Positions 31,359 through 40,329 of a stretch of DNA of 64,000 bases are shown here, one piece after another. The notes under the pieces are model-generated. The model had not been told where the DNA came from and searched no databases. It saw only the letters and a program-made list of their open reading frames with translations. Location of the stretch: positions 1-64,000 of the forward strand of contig JAAELQ010000084.1 of NCBI GenBank assembly GCA_024226515.1, given 5' to 3'. The translations under genes and the position numbers were made by a program. How positions within the stretch are numbered: position 1 is the first letter of the stretch; each line of letters begins with the position of its first letter. Source of the DNA: a bacterium. Lineage in GTDB: Bacteria; Acidobacteriota; Polarisedimenticolia; Polarisedimenticolales; Polarisedimenticolaceae.

Positions 31359-32242
31359 TCCAGATTCTGCAATTGCTCGCGGACCTTCTCCACATCGGCC
31401 TTCAACGCCAGAGCCGTCCGCGTCAGCTCCAGGTCGGACGACTTGCTGCTCGTCGTGTTCGTCTCGCGATGAATCTCTTGCAACAGAAAGTCGAGGCGCT
31501 TGCCGACCGGATCGCCGTCGGGCGATGCCAGCAGCTCGCGTGCCTGTTCCAGATGGCCGTCGAGGCGCACGACCTCTTCGGTGACGTCGCTTCGATCGGC
31601 GAGGATCGCGGCCTCCTGGGCGAGGCGCGCGGGATCCAGGGCGACCTCACCGGCGAGCTCGGACAGGCGCTGCGTCAGGCGTTGCTGAACGAGTCCCGCC
31701 GCGCGCCCGGCACCGCTGCGAATCGCCGCGGCCAGGCGCGTCATGTTCTCGACGACCTCGAGCAATTCGGCCTGCAGGTTCGCCCCCTCGCGCAGACGCT
31801 CGGCGTCGAGCGCCTCGAGCGCCTGATCCAGCGCCGCGAACAGGGCCTTGCGCTCGGCCTCGCCCCACTCGAGTTTGCTCGGGTCGGTGCGCAAGACGCC
31901 CGGCACACGCAGCAGCGTCGCCACGTCGGGCTCACCCGTCACCCCGTGCTGCTCGCGTAGCGCACGCGCGGCCGCCAGCACCTGGCCGACGAGGTCTTCG
32001 TCCAGCAGGGCCCCGACCTCGCCGCCCGCGGCCTGCTCGAGGCGCACGGTCAGGTCGACCCGCCCGCGTCGCACCTTGGTCAGGACGCGGCGGCGGACCT
32101 GGGCCTCGAGGGCGGACAACTCCCCGGGCAACCGCAGCCGCACGTCCACGAAGCGGTTGTTCACGCTGCGCAGCTCGACGGAAATGCGCGCGCCGGGAAG
32201 ATCGGCCGCACCTTGCCCGTAGCCGGTCATCGAACGGATCAT
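31355..32242 (-). CDS. yicC: YicC-family endoribonuclease-like protein
   Basis: 295 residues, standard. It starts with the hallmark MIRSMTGYGQ; other signatures are VELRSVNNRFVDVRLRLPGE (about 23-42), RRGRVDLTVRLE, and the C-terminal GKRLDFLLQEIHRETNTTSS and KSSDLELTRTALALKADVEK (about 245-285) with the conserved Glu and Asn-Thr. YicC proteins have been linked to RNA turnover. The yicC-gmk pair is a common bacterial arrangement. First gene of the yicC-gmk-rpoZ-coaBC-UDG-priA-aroDE run. Confidence 0.92.
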   Translation of the reverse strand: MIRSMTGYGQGAADLPGARISVELRSVNNRFVDVRLRLPGELSALEAQVRRRVLTKVRRGRVDLTVRLEQAAGGEVGALLDEDLVGQVLAAARALREQHGVTGEPDVATLLRVPGVLRTDPSKLEWGEAERKALFAALDQALEALDAERLREGANLQAELLEVVENMTRLAAAIRSGAGRAAGLVQQRLTQRLSELAGEVALDPARLAQEAAILADRSDVTEEVVRLDGHLEQARELLASPDGDPVGKRLDFLLQEIHRETNTTSSKSSDLELTRTALALKADVEKVREQLQNLE

Positions 32243-32304
32243 GGGGGTTGGCTCTCTCGGGGGTCGGAAGCCGAAATCGGAACCGATTACGAAAGATCGA
32301 TTTG

Positions 32305-32332
32305 AGCATAACGAATCGCGCAAGTCAAGCAA
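32305..32332 (-). promoter_or_regulatory. Predicted promoter upstream of yicC
   Basis: On the minus strand TTGCTT (32332-32327), a 16-bp spacer and TATGCT (32310-32305), about 63 bp before the yicC ATG, in an unusually AT-rich stretch. It would drive the long housekeeping operon. Confidence 0.4.
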
Positions 32333-32341
32333 TGGGAGAGG

Positions 32342-33466
32342 TTAGCCCCGATCGAGCTCCCCGAGGACGGCCTCCGCGGCTCGCTCGTAGACCCCGCCCG
32401 CGCCCAGGCCCGAGCGGATCCCGTCGAGCTCCCGAGCCATCGCGGCCGCTCGCTCGGGCTCGTCGAGCAATCCGCCCACCTCCGCGGCGATACGCTCCGG
32501 CGTGCAATCGCCCTGGATCAGCTCCCGGACGACCTCCCGACCGGCCACGAGGTTCGGCAGGGAGTAGTGCGGCAGCCGCACGAGCGCCCGCCCGATGCCG
32601 TACGACAGTGGGCTCATGCGGTAGACGACGACGAGCGGCATCCGCGTCACCGCCGCCTCGAGGCTGGCCGTGCCGGCGGCCACCGCTCCGGCGGCGCAGG
32701 AGTGCAGGATCTCGGGAAAATCCCCGGCGTGGAAGGTCAGACCGACCTCCGTATCACCCATCCGTGCGCGCACCCAGTCGATCTCCAGGCCGGGCGCGAC
32801 GGGGACGAGGAACTGTAGATCCGGCCGCCCGGCGGCGAGCAGTTCCGCCGCCGCGGCGAGGATCGGCCCGATTCGTTCGACCTCGACCCGGCGGCTCCCC
32901 GGCAGCAGCGCCACGACACGCCGCCCGGGATCGAGGCCGGCGCGCTCTCGCATGCGCGCCGGGGAGGGCTCGGTTTCCGGGCTCTCGGCGAGCGGGTGCC
33001 CGACGAACGTCACCGGAACACCGGCCTCCTCGTAGATCCCGGTCTCGAACGGGAACAGCACGAGCATGCGCCTCACGCGGCGTCGGATGACCCGCACCCG
33101 TCCCTTGCGCCAGGCCCAGACCTGCGGGCTGACGAAGTAGACCACCGGCACAGCGGCGCGCTTGGCCCGCGCGGCGAGCCGCAGGTTGAAGTCGGGCGCA
33201 TCGATCGGCACCAGCAGATCGGGCGCCTGCTCGATCAGCTCGCGCTCGAGACCGCCCATCACGGCGCGCAGGTCGGAGAGGTGCCGTAGTACCTCGACGA
33301 TCCCGTTCACCGCCACCGAGGAGTAGTCGTGCGTCAGTCGAACGCCCGCGTCCGCCATGCGACGTCCGCCCATGCCGAACAGCTCGGCGTCCGGGCGGGC
33401 GCGCAAGATCGCGCGCGCCAGGCCGGCGCCGAGCCGATCTCCGGAGGCCTCGCCCGCCGTCAGCAT
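32342..33466 (-). CDS. lpxB: Lipid-A-disaccharide synthase
   Basis: 374 residues, standard. The N-terminal TAGEASGDRLGAGLARAILR (about 3-22) is the family signature. Further segments are LLVPIDAPDFNLRLAARAKR (about 85-104), VYFVSPQVWAWRKGRVRVIR (about 109-128), FPFETGIYEEAGVPVTFVGH, VVALLPGSRRVEVER (about 190-204) and GTASLEAAVTRMPLVVVYRM (about 290-310). It is a GT-B (GT19) enzyme that joins UDP-2,3-diacylglucosamine to lipid X at the inner-membrane surface, so the cell makes lipid A. 17 bp after the acyltransferase gene, without lpxA, lpxC or lpxD nearby. Confidence 0.96.
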   Translation of the reverse strand: MLTAGEASGDRLGAGLARAILRARPDAELFGMGGRRMADAGVRLTHDYSSVAVNGIVEVLRHLSDLRAVMGGLERELIEQAPDLLVPIDAPDFNLRLAARAKRAAVPVVYFVSPQVWAWRKGRVRVIRRRVRRMLVLFPFETGIYEEAGVPVTFVGHPLAESPETEPSPARMRERAGLDPGRRVVALLPGSRRVEVERIGPILAAAAELLAAGRPDLQFLVPVAPGLEIDWVRARMGDTEVGLTFHAGDFPEILHSCAAGAVAAGTASLEAAVTRMPLVVVYRMSPLSYGIGRALVRLPHYSLPNLVAGREVVRELIQGDCTPERIAAEVGGLLDEPERAAAMARELDGIRSGLGAGGVYERAAEAVLGELDRG

Positions 33467-33483
33467 GATGCGCGGTGGCCGGC

Positions 33484-34185
33484 TCAAGCGGCGTCCTCGA
33501 CGCGCGGCGCCTCGAGCGGGATCCCGATCGCGCGATCCGCCTCGTCGGTCAGCCGATCCAGCTCGTCCTCGAGCACGGCGCGCAGCCGCTCCTGCTCCGT
33601 CTCGTCCGCCCCGCGCGGCACGATGATCGGCTCGCCGTAGACGTAGATCCCGCGGCCGAACGGGAGCGGCAGCAGCGTGCCGTCCCACGAGCGCAGGCGA
33701 CGAAACGGTCGAGCCGAGAAGCCCACGGGAACGATCGGTTTCCCGCTCAGACGGGCGACGGCGATCACTCCAGGCTGCACGCGGCGCCGCGGCCCACGGG
33801 GCCCGTCGGGCGTCAGACCGACGTCGTGCCCGTCCTTCACCAGGCGCAGGATCTGACGCACGCCCTGAGCCCCGCCGCGCGAGCTCGAGCCCCAGGCCTG
33901 GGCCAGTCCCGACCAACGCATCATCCGCGCCACCATGCGCGCGTCGCCGTGCTCGCTGTGCAGCACGACCAGCCGCCGATCGGGGTACGCGTAGCGCATC
34001 ATCACGAAGCGAGAGTGCCAGAACGAGAGGATGTACTGTCCCGCGATCTCTCGCGCGCGGGCCAGTGCGTCACGATTGCGGTACTCGAGTCTCAACGTGA
34101 GCCGCAGAGTCTTCAGGTACGCGTAGCCCACGAACGGTGCGATCGCCTCGACGATCCGCCTCGACAACTTGCGGCTCTTGGCCAA
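33484..34185 (-). CDS. DUF374 family lysophospholipid-acyltransferase-like protein
   Basis: About 233 residues. YILSFWHSRFVMMRYAYPDR (about 48-67) carries the catalytic-type His. LVVLHSEHGDARMVARMMRW and GLTPDGPRGPRRRVQPGVIA (about 115-134) match the DUF374 group, often named LpxL-like or 'lysophospholipid acyltransferase family protein'. Neighbouring lpxB suggests a role in lipid A or lipid acylation. The TTG at 34185 is chosen: GGAG lies 5 nt upstream and the TATGCT box at 34224-34219 gives a leader of about 27 nt. A GTG at 34206 is possible but would almost coincide with the transcription start. Confidence 0.82.
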   Translation of the reverse strand: MAKSRKLSRRIVEAIAPFVGYAYLKTLRLTLRLEYRNRDALARAREIAGQYILSFWHSRFVMMRYAYPDRRLVVLHSEHGDARMVARMMRWSGLAQAWGSSSRGGAQGVRQILRLVKDGHDVGLTPDGPRGPRRRVQPGVIAVARLSGKPIVPVGFSARPFRRLRSWDGTLLPLPFGRGIYVYGEPIIVPRGADETEQERLRAVLEDELDRLTDEADRAIGIPLEAPRVEDAA

Positions 34186-34218
34186 TGCGTCTCCAACCGG
34201 CTGCACGGCCGACGCCCC

Positions 34219-34224
34219 AGCATA
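34219..34224 (-). promoter_or_regulatory. -10 box of the acyltransferase-lpxB pair
   Basis: TATGCT on the minus strand, 33 bp before the TTG start at 34185; no convincing -35 at 17 bp. The same hexamer forms the -10 of the yicC and mlaE promoters. Confidence 0.35.
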
Positions 34225-34305
34225 GGCCAGACCGCACGACGTCGCACCCACCCTCCCCTCGAGCCGCAAAGTCCGAAGCTGGAGTGACTTAGCTCCGTAC
34301 CGGCG

Positions 34306-34334
34306 TTGACGGCTGCCGCGAGCGCCGGTATCTT
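34306..34334 (+). promoter_or_regulatory. Sigma-70-type promoter
   Basis: TTGACG (34306-34311), a 17-bp spacer and TATCTT (34329-34334), 52 bp before the ATG at 34387. It would drive the nucleotidyltransferase-like gene and the UDP-xylose synthase gene. Confidence 0.5.
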
Positions 34335-34386
34335 CAACGTCTGCGACAGCGACCCGACGTCGAACTCCCGAGGACGACTCCGCCCG

Positions 34387-35511
34387 ATGCGCGACGATCA
34401 CCAGCCCGCCCGGCTCCTGCTGGCGCTGACGCGTCCGGACTGGGATCTGGCGTCGGCGATCCTCGAGCGAGGCGAGATCTCGGGCCAGGCGCTGATCGCA
34501 CAGTTCCGCGAGGCCGACGTCCACCCGTGGGTCCACGGGCTGCTCGAGCGGCACGATCGGGGCGACCTGCTGGACGCCGAGACGTTCGAGGAGCTGGGCC
34601 GCCTGCGCGCCAAGGTGCGCGTCGACAACTTGCTGCTGCTGGCCCGCGCGGAGCAGGCCGTCGAGCTGCTGCTCCAGGCCGGTGTCGTTCCGGTCGCGCT
34701 GAAGGGCTACGACCTGTTGAACCGCCTCCTGCCTTCGATCGACCTGCGCACGATCGACGACGTCGACCTGCTCGTGCAACCCGACGAGACGGAGCGTTCG
34801 CTCGAGGCGCTGGAGCGCGGCGGCTGGATTCTGCCGCCCGAGCCGCAGCGCACGCACTACATTCGCGCCAGCCACCACCTGCCGCTGCGCAGCCCGGGTC
34901 CGGTGCCCGTCGAATTCGAGCTGCACTGGAACCTGGCCCAGGAAGACCGCTTCGGCATCGATGTTCCCGGCCTGCTCGAGCGCGCCGTCCCGCTCGACGT
35001 CGGCGGCCGCACGCTGCGCCGCCTGGAAGATCACGACCTGGTGGCGCACCTGCTCGTCCACCACTTCACGCACTACTTCGACCGGCGGCTCAAATGGGGC
35101 CTCGACCTGGCACTGATCACCGCGCAGCCGCATTTCGACTGGGATCTCGTGATCGAACGCGTGCTGCAGTGGCGCGTTCCCACGACCGTCGGCATCTCGC
35201 TCGTGCACCTGGCCAAGTTGTTTCCGCACCTGATTCCGCAACGGGCGCTCGACCGCCTGCCGGTCGCGATGTGGCGCCGCGCCCTGACCGCGCCGCTGCG
35301 CTCGTCACACCCGCTCGAGCTCTTCCGCCACACGCGACGGCGCGCGGTGCAGCTGTACCTCGCGGCCGTGATGCTGGAGAAGCCGCTGGGGCTTCCCGGC
35401 TGGATGCGCCATCGCACCGTGCGCGAATCGCGCGAGAGCGAGAGTCCCCTGGAGTCGCGTCTGTCGCAACGGACGACGCCACCCGTCACGCCCGAAAAGG
35501 AGAGCCGATGA
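34387..35511 (+). CDS. Nucleotidyltransferase-family (PF14907-like) protein
   Basis: 374 residues. The core [20 protein letters not shown] and [20 protein letters not shown] (about 100-140) has the K-G then R-x-x-x-D-(V/I)-D-L-L-V pattern of the 'uncharacterised nucleotidyltransferase' family (PF14907). Its Asp pair resembles the metal site of polymerase-beta-like transferases. [17 protein letters not shown] and [20 protein letters not shown] also fit. Members of this family occur frequently in exopolysaccharide and exosortase loci, but the reaction is not known. The tail of about 40 residues is charged and probably flexible. It overlaps the UDP-xylose synthase gene by 4 nt. Confidence 0.75.
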   Translation: MRDDHQPARLLLALTRPDWDLASAILERGEISGQALIAQFREADVHPWVHGLLERHDRGDLLDAETFEELGRLRAKVRVDNLLLLARAEQAVELLLQAGVVPVALKGYDLLNRLLPSIDLRTIDDVDLLVQPDETERSLEALERGGWILPPEPQRTHYIRASHHLPLRSPGPVPVEFELHWNLAQEDRFGIDVPGLLERAVPLDVGGRTLRRLEDHDLVAHLLVHHFTHYFDRRLKWGLDLALITAQPHFDWDLVIERVLQWRVPTTVGISLVHLAKLFPHLIPQRALDRLPVAMWRRALTAPLRSSHPLELFRHTRRRAVQLYLAAVMLEKPLGLPGWMRHRTVRESRESESPLESRLSQRTTPPVTPEKESR

Positions 35512-36473
35512 CCAAGACCATCCTCGTGACCGGAGGCGCCGGCTTCCTCGGCTCACACCTGTGCGATCGGCTGCTCGGCCAGGGCTACGCGGTGATCGCG
35601 ATGGACAATCTGATCACCGGATCGACCGACAACATCGCGCACCTCATCGGGCGCGACGATTTTCGCTTCATCCATCACGACGTGACGGAGTATATCTTCC
35701 TCGCCGAGCCGCTCTACGGCGTCGTGCACTTCGCCAGCCCCGCGAGCCCGCAGGACTATCTCGACTACCCGATTCACACACTCAAGGTCGGCTCGCTCGG
35801 CACACACAACTCGCTCGGCCTGGCCAAGGCGCGCGGCGCGCGTTTCCTGCTGGCGTCGACTTCGGAAGTCTACGGCGATCCTCTCGTCCACCCGCAGCCC
35901 GAGAGCTACTGGGGCAACGTCAACCCCGTCGGCCCGCGCGGCGTCTACGACGAGGCCAAGCGCTTCGCCGAGGCGATGACGATGGCGTACCACCGCGTGC
36001 ACGGCGTCGACACCAAGATCGCGCGCATCTTCAACACGTTCGGCCCACGCATGCGACTGGACGACGGCCGCGCGATCCCCAACTTCATGACCCAGGCGCT
36101 GTCGGGCCAGCCGATCACCGTGTTCGGCGACGGCTCGCAGACACGGTCGTTCTGCTACGTCGCGGACCTGATCGACGGCATCCAGCGCCTGCTCGAGTCG
36201 GACCGGCACCAGCCGGTCAACCTCGGTAACCCCGAGGAGTGGACGGTCACGCGCATGGCCGAGACCATCCGCGAGCTGATCGGCGACGCCCCTCCGATCG
36301 AGTACCGCGACCTCCCGGTCGACGACCCCAAGGTGCGGCAACCCGACATCCGCACCGCGCGCGAGCACCTGCGCTGGGCTCCGGGGACCGCGATCGACGA
36401 GGGACTGCGCCACACGCTGGACGATTTCCGCCGCCGGTTCCAGGCGGCGCCGCATACGCGGACTCGCGCCTGA
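35508..36473 (+). CDS. UDP-glucuronate decarboxylase (UDP-xylose synthase)
   Basis: 321 residues. An SDR-family sugar-nucleotide enzyme. NAD binding is at [20 protein letters not shown] (about 5-24), the UXS-type [20 protein letters not shown] at about 76-95, and the catalytic Ser/Tyr/Lys in [20 protein letters not shown] and [40 protein letters not shown] (about 166-185) is near-diagnostic for UXS. It converts UDP-glucuronate, supplied by the UDP-glucose dehydrogenase at 46782, to UDP-xylose. Cytosolic. Start at ATG overlapping the upstream stop. Confidence 0.93.
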   Translation: MTKTILVTGGAGFLGSHLCDRLLGQGYAVIAMDNLITGSTDNIAHLIGRDDFRFIHHDVTEYIFLAEPLYGVVHFASPASPQDYLDYPIHTLKVGSLGTHNSLGLAKARGARFLLASTSEVYGDPLVHPQPESYWGNVNPVGPRGVYDEAKRFAEAMTMAYHRVHGVDTKIARIFNTFGPRMRLDDGRAIPNFMTQALSGQPITVFGDGSQTRSFCYVADLIDGIQRLLESDRHQPVNLGNPEEWTVTRMAETIRELIGDAPPIEYRDLPVDDPKVRQPDIRTAREHLRWAPGTAIDEGLRHTLDDFRRRFQAAPHTRTRA

Positions 36474-36503
36474 ACCCACGCCGGATCCGCGGTCGCCGAG
36501 CTT

Positions 36504-36530
36504 GATGCGAGCGCCGTTTGCCGGCGCATC
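36504..36530. terminator. Hairpin between convergent genes, possible bidirectional terminator
   Basis: GATGCG...GCGCCG, loop TTTGC, CGGCGC...ATC: a GC-rich stem with a small bulge in the 65-bp gap between the UDP-xylose synthase gene and the convergent lipoprotein gene. It has no U-tract on either side, so termination is only suggested by position. Confidence 0.35.
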
Positions 36531-36538
36531 GAACTGCG

Positions 36539-36970
36539 CTACGGCTCGGTCAGCCCCTGCAGCTCGACGAGGTGCCCCTTCTCCTCGTCGGTCGGCACGA
36601 ACACAGGATCGAGCCGCACGCTGAACACCTCGGCCTCGGTCCCCTGCACCCGCGCCAGCACGTCCTTCGGCCCGCCACGCTCGACCCGCGTCAGATCGAA
36701 GCTGTGCCACACGGTGGCGATCTCGGCGTCGTCGGCGTCGAGCAAGACGGCGCGAACGGTGAAGCTCTCGATCGTGCTGTTCGGAGGACCCGAGAGGCGC
36801 GTATCGAGGCTCAGCGTGGCGCCGTCCTGCGCGAAGCTGAGCAGCTGCACATTCCAGCGCGCCCGCTGGTCCAGCACGTCCTGCGCCGGATCCTTCTCGG
36901 AGCAGGCAAAGAAACAAAGGGCCGCGGCGATCAACACCGCGGCCCGGCAAAGCCCCCGATTCTTGTTCAT
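36539..36970 (-). CDS. Putative lipoprotein of unknown function
   Basis: 143 residues. N-terminal MNKNRGLCRAAVLIAAALCF then FAC, with the Cys in a lipobox-like position (about residue 23), so probably a lipoprotein. The mature part is a single beta-rich domain (e.g. ATLSLDTRLSGPPNSTIESF, AEVFSVRLDPVFVPTDEE). It lies 7 bp downstream of the tyrosine-kinase gene, as the last gene of the export block, which suggests an envelope role in polysaccharide export. No family recognised. Confidence 0.6.
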   Translation of the reverse strand: MNKNRGLCRAAVLIAAALCFFACSEKDPAQDVLDQRARWNVQLLSFAQDGATLSLDTRLSGPPNSTIESFTVRAVLLDADDAEIATVWHSFDLTRVERGGPKDVLARVQGTEAEVFSVRLDPVFVPTDEEKGHLVELQGLTEP

Positions 36971-36977
36971 CGGACTC

Positions 36978-39104
36978 CTACCCGACGCTCGCCTTCTTCG
37001 GCGTGTCGCGCCGCTTTTTCACCGGGCCCTCGGCGCCCTCGGTGTAGTAGTAGTAACCCGCGTAGTAGTAGTCTTTGTTGTAAGCCCGGTCAAGATCCAC
37101 GTTGTTCAGCACCGCTCCGGCCATCGTGTCGTTGACCGCGCGCAGGCGCTGTACCGTCTTGGCCACCAGGTCGCGATCCGTGCGGTTGTGCTGGACCACG
37201 ATGACCTGCATGTCAGCCAGCGAGGCCAGCAACGTGCAGTCCGCGAGCGAGGCGGCGGGCGGCGAATCGACCAGGATCCAGTCGTAGACGCCCCGCATCT
37301 CCTGCAGCATCGCGGCGAAGCGCTCGGAGCCCAGCAGCTCCGGCGGACTCGGCGGGATCGGGCCGCAGGTCATGATATCCAGGTTCTTCGGACCCGGCGC
37401 GCTGACGAACGACGCCCAGTCGGTGTTCTCCAGCGGGGCGGTCAGGTAGTTCGTCACGCCGTGGTCGCGGCCCAGCTCGTGATGCATGTGCTGCGTCGGT
37501 CGGCGCAGATCGCAGTCGATGATGATGACGCGGTCGCCCGCGGCCGCGAGCGTGCGGGCCAGGTTGGCCACGGTGGACGACTTGCCCTCCTGCGGGCCCG
37601 TGCTCGAGATCAGGATCAGCTTCTTCTGACGGTTGGCGCTGGAGAAGATGATGCTGGTTCGTAGCGACTGGAACGCCTCGCGGACGCCGCGGTTGGCCAG
37701 CCCCTCGGAGCGCTGCACCTTCGGAATGACGCCCAGCACGGCGAGACCGAGGTACTTCTCGATGTCCTCGGGCGTGCGGAACGTGTTGTCCAGGTAGTCC
37801 AGGAAGAACGCGGCAGCGACGCCCAGGAACAGACCCAGCATCCCGCCGATCGCCAGGTTCACGCGCTTGCGCGGCTTGATCGGGTACGGCGGCGGGGTGG
37901 CCTCGTCCAGCATGTTGACGTTGTTGTTCATCAACTCGGCGCCGAACTGCACCTCGGTCATCGTCTTCGCGATCAGGTCGAGGATGCGCTTCTTCGTATC
38001 GGCGCGCGTCTTGTACTGGCCGTACACGGAAGTCGCCTTGCCCACCTCGAGCGACATGCCCTCGGCGCCGCGAATCTGCTCGCGCAGGTACTTCTCGTGG
38101 TCGGTGGCAAGCTCGTGACGCGTGTACAACCCGCCCATCAGCACGCCGAGTTGATCGCGGATGCCCGATTCGACCCGAGCAATCTCCTTCTCGATCTTCT
38201 CGTATTCCGGGTGGCTCGGCAGCAGGTCGACCTTGGCCGACTCGAGCTGGCGCTCGAGATCGATCTTCTTGCGGTACAGCTCCATCAACTGCGCGTCCTC
38301 GGACACCTCGGGCAGCGTGGCGAGATCGCTCTCCTGCTGCATCTTGCCGATGGCGTCCAGCGTGTCGCGCAGATGGCTCAACTCGAGTTCGACGGTCGTC
38401 AGCTCCTGGTTGTAGGATTTGAGCCGCTCGCGCACGATTTCAACTTGGTCCTCGGAGTTGAACAGCTGCGAGCCCTGCAGCGCATCGAAGCGCTCGGTCT
38501 CTGCGGCGGAGAACTCTTCCTGCAGCGCGTCCATCTGTTCGCGGATCGCGCTGATCGCGACCTCGACGTTCTCTTTCGCCTTGTCCAGGTTGCGATCGAC
38601 ATAGGCCGACGCGACGCCGTTGACCCAGCGGGTGATCTCGTCGCGGTCGATCCCCATCATGCTGATCTCGATCAGCCCCGTGTCGCGACGAGGCACGACG
38701 TGGACCAGGCCGCGGAAGGCCTCGACCGGATCGGTCAACTCGGAGAACATGGGATGCGAGTGGAGATCGAGCGTGTCGACGACGCGCATCGCGATGTCGC
38801 GACTGCGAATGATCTCGACCTGCGTGTTGTGGTATTTCTCCTCGGCGAACCAGCCGTACCCCGCGGCGCCCATGCCGGAGGCATCCTGGCCGGCGGCGAG
38901 GTTGCGCGCCTTGGGCTGGACCTCGACCGTCGCGGTCGCCTGGAAAACGGGCGTCTGCAGGAAGGTCCAAACCGCGGTGGCGCTCACGATCACGAAGAAG
39001 ATCGCGATGATCGTCCAGCGCGCTTGCCAGATGATCTTCCAGTAGTCGCGCAGGTGCGCCTCGCGGAACGCCGAGTTGTCGAGCTCACCCTCTCGGGTCT
39101 TCAT
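36978..39104 (-). CDS. Polysaccharide co-polymerase / tyrosine autokinase (Wzc-type)
   Basis: 708 residues. A Wzz-type N-terminal part has a membrane helix (TIIAIFFVIVSATAVWTFLQ, about 30-50) and a long periplasmic coiled coil (about 190-400). It ends with PPYPIKPRKRVNLAIGGMLG and a second helix (about 415-450). The BY-kinase domain has Walker A in LISSTGPQEGKSSTVANLAR (about 500-520), Walker A' in RVIIIDCDLRRPTQHMHHEL and Walker B in YDWILVDSPPAASLAD. The C-terminal tail is Tyr-rich (KDYYYAGYYYYTEG), the usual autophosphorylation cluster. It controls chain length and export of capsule or exopolysaccharide with the Wza-type partner upstream. No Wzb-type phosphatase is present. Confidence 0.95.
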   Translation of the reverse strand: MKTREGELDNSAFREAHLRDYWKIIWQARWTIIAIFFVIVSATAVWTFLQTPVFQATATVEVQPKARNLAAGQDASGMGAAGYGWFAEEKYHNTQVEIIRSRDIAMRVVDTLDLHSHPMFSELTDPVEAFRGLVHVVPRRDTGLIEISMMGIDRDEITRWVNGVASAYVDRNLDKAKENVEVAISAIREQMDALQEEFSAAETERFDALQGSQLFNSEDQVEIVRERLKSYNQELTTVELELSHLRDTLDAIGKMQQESDLATLPEVSEDAQLMELYRKKIDLERQLESAKVDLLPSHPEYEKIEKEIARVESGIRDQLGVLMGGLYTRHELATDHEKYLREQIRGAEGMSLEVGKATSVYGQYKTRADTKKRILDLIAKTMTEVQFGAELMNNNVNMLDEATPPPYPIKPRKRVNLAIGGMLGLFLGVAAAFFLDYLDNTFRTPEDIEKYLGLAVLGVIPKVQRSEGLANRGVREAFQSLRTSIIFSSANRQKKLILISSTGPQEGKSSTVANLARTLAAAGDRVIIIDCDLRRPTQHMHHELGRDHGVTNYLTAPLENTDWASFVSAPGPKNLDIMTCGPIPPSPPELLGSERFAAMLQEMRGVYDWILVDSPPAASLADCTLLASLADMQVIVVQHNRTDRDLVAKTVQRLRAVNDTMAGAVLNNVDLDRAYNKDYYYAGYYYYTEGAEGPVKKRRDTPKKASVG

Positions 39105-39166
39105 GGGATTCCCCCAAAACTTTCACGGACCGTCGGATCGGCGGGCCTACCGGGAGTCATGGCGTG

Positions 39167-39195
39167 AATGTACCGTTGCTCCGCGGCCCCTTCAA
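39167..39195 (-). promoter_or_regulatory. Possible promoter upstream of the tyrosine-kinase gene
   Basis: On the minus strand TTGAAG (39195-39190), a 17-bp spacer and TACATT (39172-39167), in the 102-bp gap between the Wza- and Wzc-type genes, about 63 bp before the ATG at 39104. Confidence 0.35.
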
Positions 39196-39206
39196 CCGGA
39201 CAATAC

Positions 39207-40325
39207 TCAGAAAAACCGTCGCTGAACGTGGATAATCTCGCCACCGGTGAGGATCGGGTCCACTTCCTTACCCTTTTGTATCTTGACCAGGTTGACCACG
39301 CGGACTTTAGCACTGGGTCCCTCGCCGGACAGGATGCGCACCGCCTTGCGGTCGGCCCAGTCCGTCAGACCCTCGACGAGCGTGATCGCCTTCAGCAGAG
39401 TCATGTTGCGCTCGATGCGGACGCGGGTCGGGCTCCGCACCTCGCCTTGCACGTAGCAATACTCGGCGCGCGTGACCTCGACGATGTCCCCGTGGCCCAC
39501 CGCGGGGTTCGTCTCGCCGTTCTCGAAAGCGAGGCGGTCGTAGGTAAACACCGTGTAGTCTTCACCGTCGTCGGCCTTGCGCGAGATGCGAATCTCCTCG
39601 CCGGCCTTCTCGGTGAAGCCCTCGGACTCGGCCAGGATCTCCTTCAGCCGAGTCCCGCCGCCGCGGAGCGGGATGCGTCCCGGCCGCAGGACCTCGCCCG
39701 CCACCATGACCCACTGACTGCGGTAGGTCTCGACCTCGATGTCGACTTGCGGATCGCGAATGTACTCCGCCGAGAGCTCGTACTCGACCCGCGTCGCCAG
39801 CTCTGCGGTGCTCAGCCCGACGGCCGAAACCTCGCCGACGAGCGGAGCGGTGATCATGCCGTTCTCGTTGATCGACAGCGTGGTCGCCAGCTCGGGGTGG
39901 TTGTGCACCTTGAAGTGGATCCGGTCGTACGGCCCCAGACGGTAGACATCGATACCGCTGTCGGCCCGGGCGAAACGGTTCTCTAGTCGCAGCACGATCC
40001 CCTCGGGGTCGTAGACGACACGCTGCAACGCGCCGAGCCCCGTCTCGAGCGACAGGTGCACGCGGGATCCGTTCTCGGTCACGGTCGCACCGGCGAGCAG
40101 CCCACCGCTGGCGGCGGCAAAGTCGCCGGGGAACACCGAGCCGCTCGGCAGGTCGACCTCGATCCGGTCCTTACCGGGAGACACCGAGACCACCGGGGGC
40201 ACGCCGGTCGGTAGGTTGATCCGGATCTCCGCCGTGGTGCGCTGCGCGGGTTCTTCGGCCCACGCCGGCGCCAACGCCAGGGCCGCGATCAGGAGTAGAC
40301 AATTCAGCCAAAGTTTCTTGCTCAT
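39207..40325 (-). CDS. Polysaccharide export protein with SLBB domains (Wza-like)
   Basis: 372 residues. A signal peptide (LWLNCLLLIAALALAPAWAE, cleavage near AWA-EE) precedes an AMIN-like domain (about 30-120: IRINLPTGVPPVVSVSPGKD, RIEVDLPSG). The polysaccharide-export domain follows (YRLGPYDRIHFKVHNHPELA, TTLSINENGMITAPLVGEVS, about 133-175). Then come two SLBB domains (VMVAGEVLRPGRIPLRGGGT at about 220, CYVQGEVRSPTRVRIERNMT at about 305). There is no lipobox, unlike classical Wza. It probably forms the periplasmic/outer-membrane conduit working with the Wzc-type protein. The ATG at 40325 lies 4 bp after the stop of the barrel gene. Confidence 0.9.
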   Translation of the reverse strand: MSKKLWLNCLLLIAALALAPAWAEEPAQRTTAEIRINLPTGVPPVVSVSPGKDRIEVDLPSGSVFPGDFAAASGGLLAGATVTENGSRVHLSLETGLGALQRVVYDPEGIVLRLENRFARADSGIDVYRLGPYDRIHFKVHNHPELATTLSINENGMITAPLVGEVSAVGLSTAELATRVEYELSAEYIRDPQVDIEVETYRSQWVMVAGEVLRPGRIPLRGGGTRLKEILAESEGFTEKAGEEIRISRKADDGEDYTVFTYDRLAFENGETNPAVGHGDIVEVTRAEYCYVQGEVRSPTRVRIERNMTLLKAITLVEGLTDWADRKAVRILSGEGPSAKVRVVNLVKIQKGKEVDPILTGGEIIHVQRRFF

Positions 40326-40329
40326 CGCT

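Noticed and set aside
33484..35241. One 585-codon protein joining the DUF374 acyltransferase to a long N-terminal extension
   Set aside because: The extension is antisense to the nucleotidyltransferase-like gene and lacks protein character; a -10 box and a start with Shine-Dalgarno sequence lie at the acyltransferase domain boundary.
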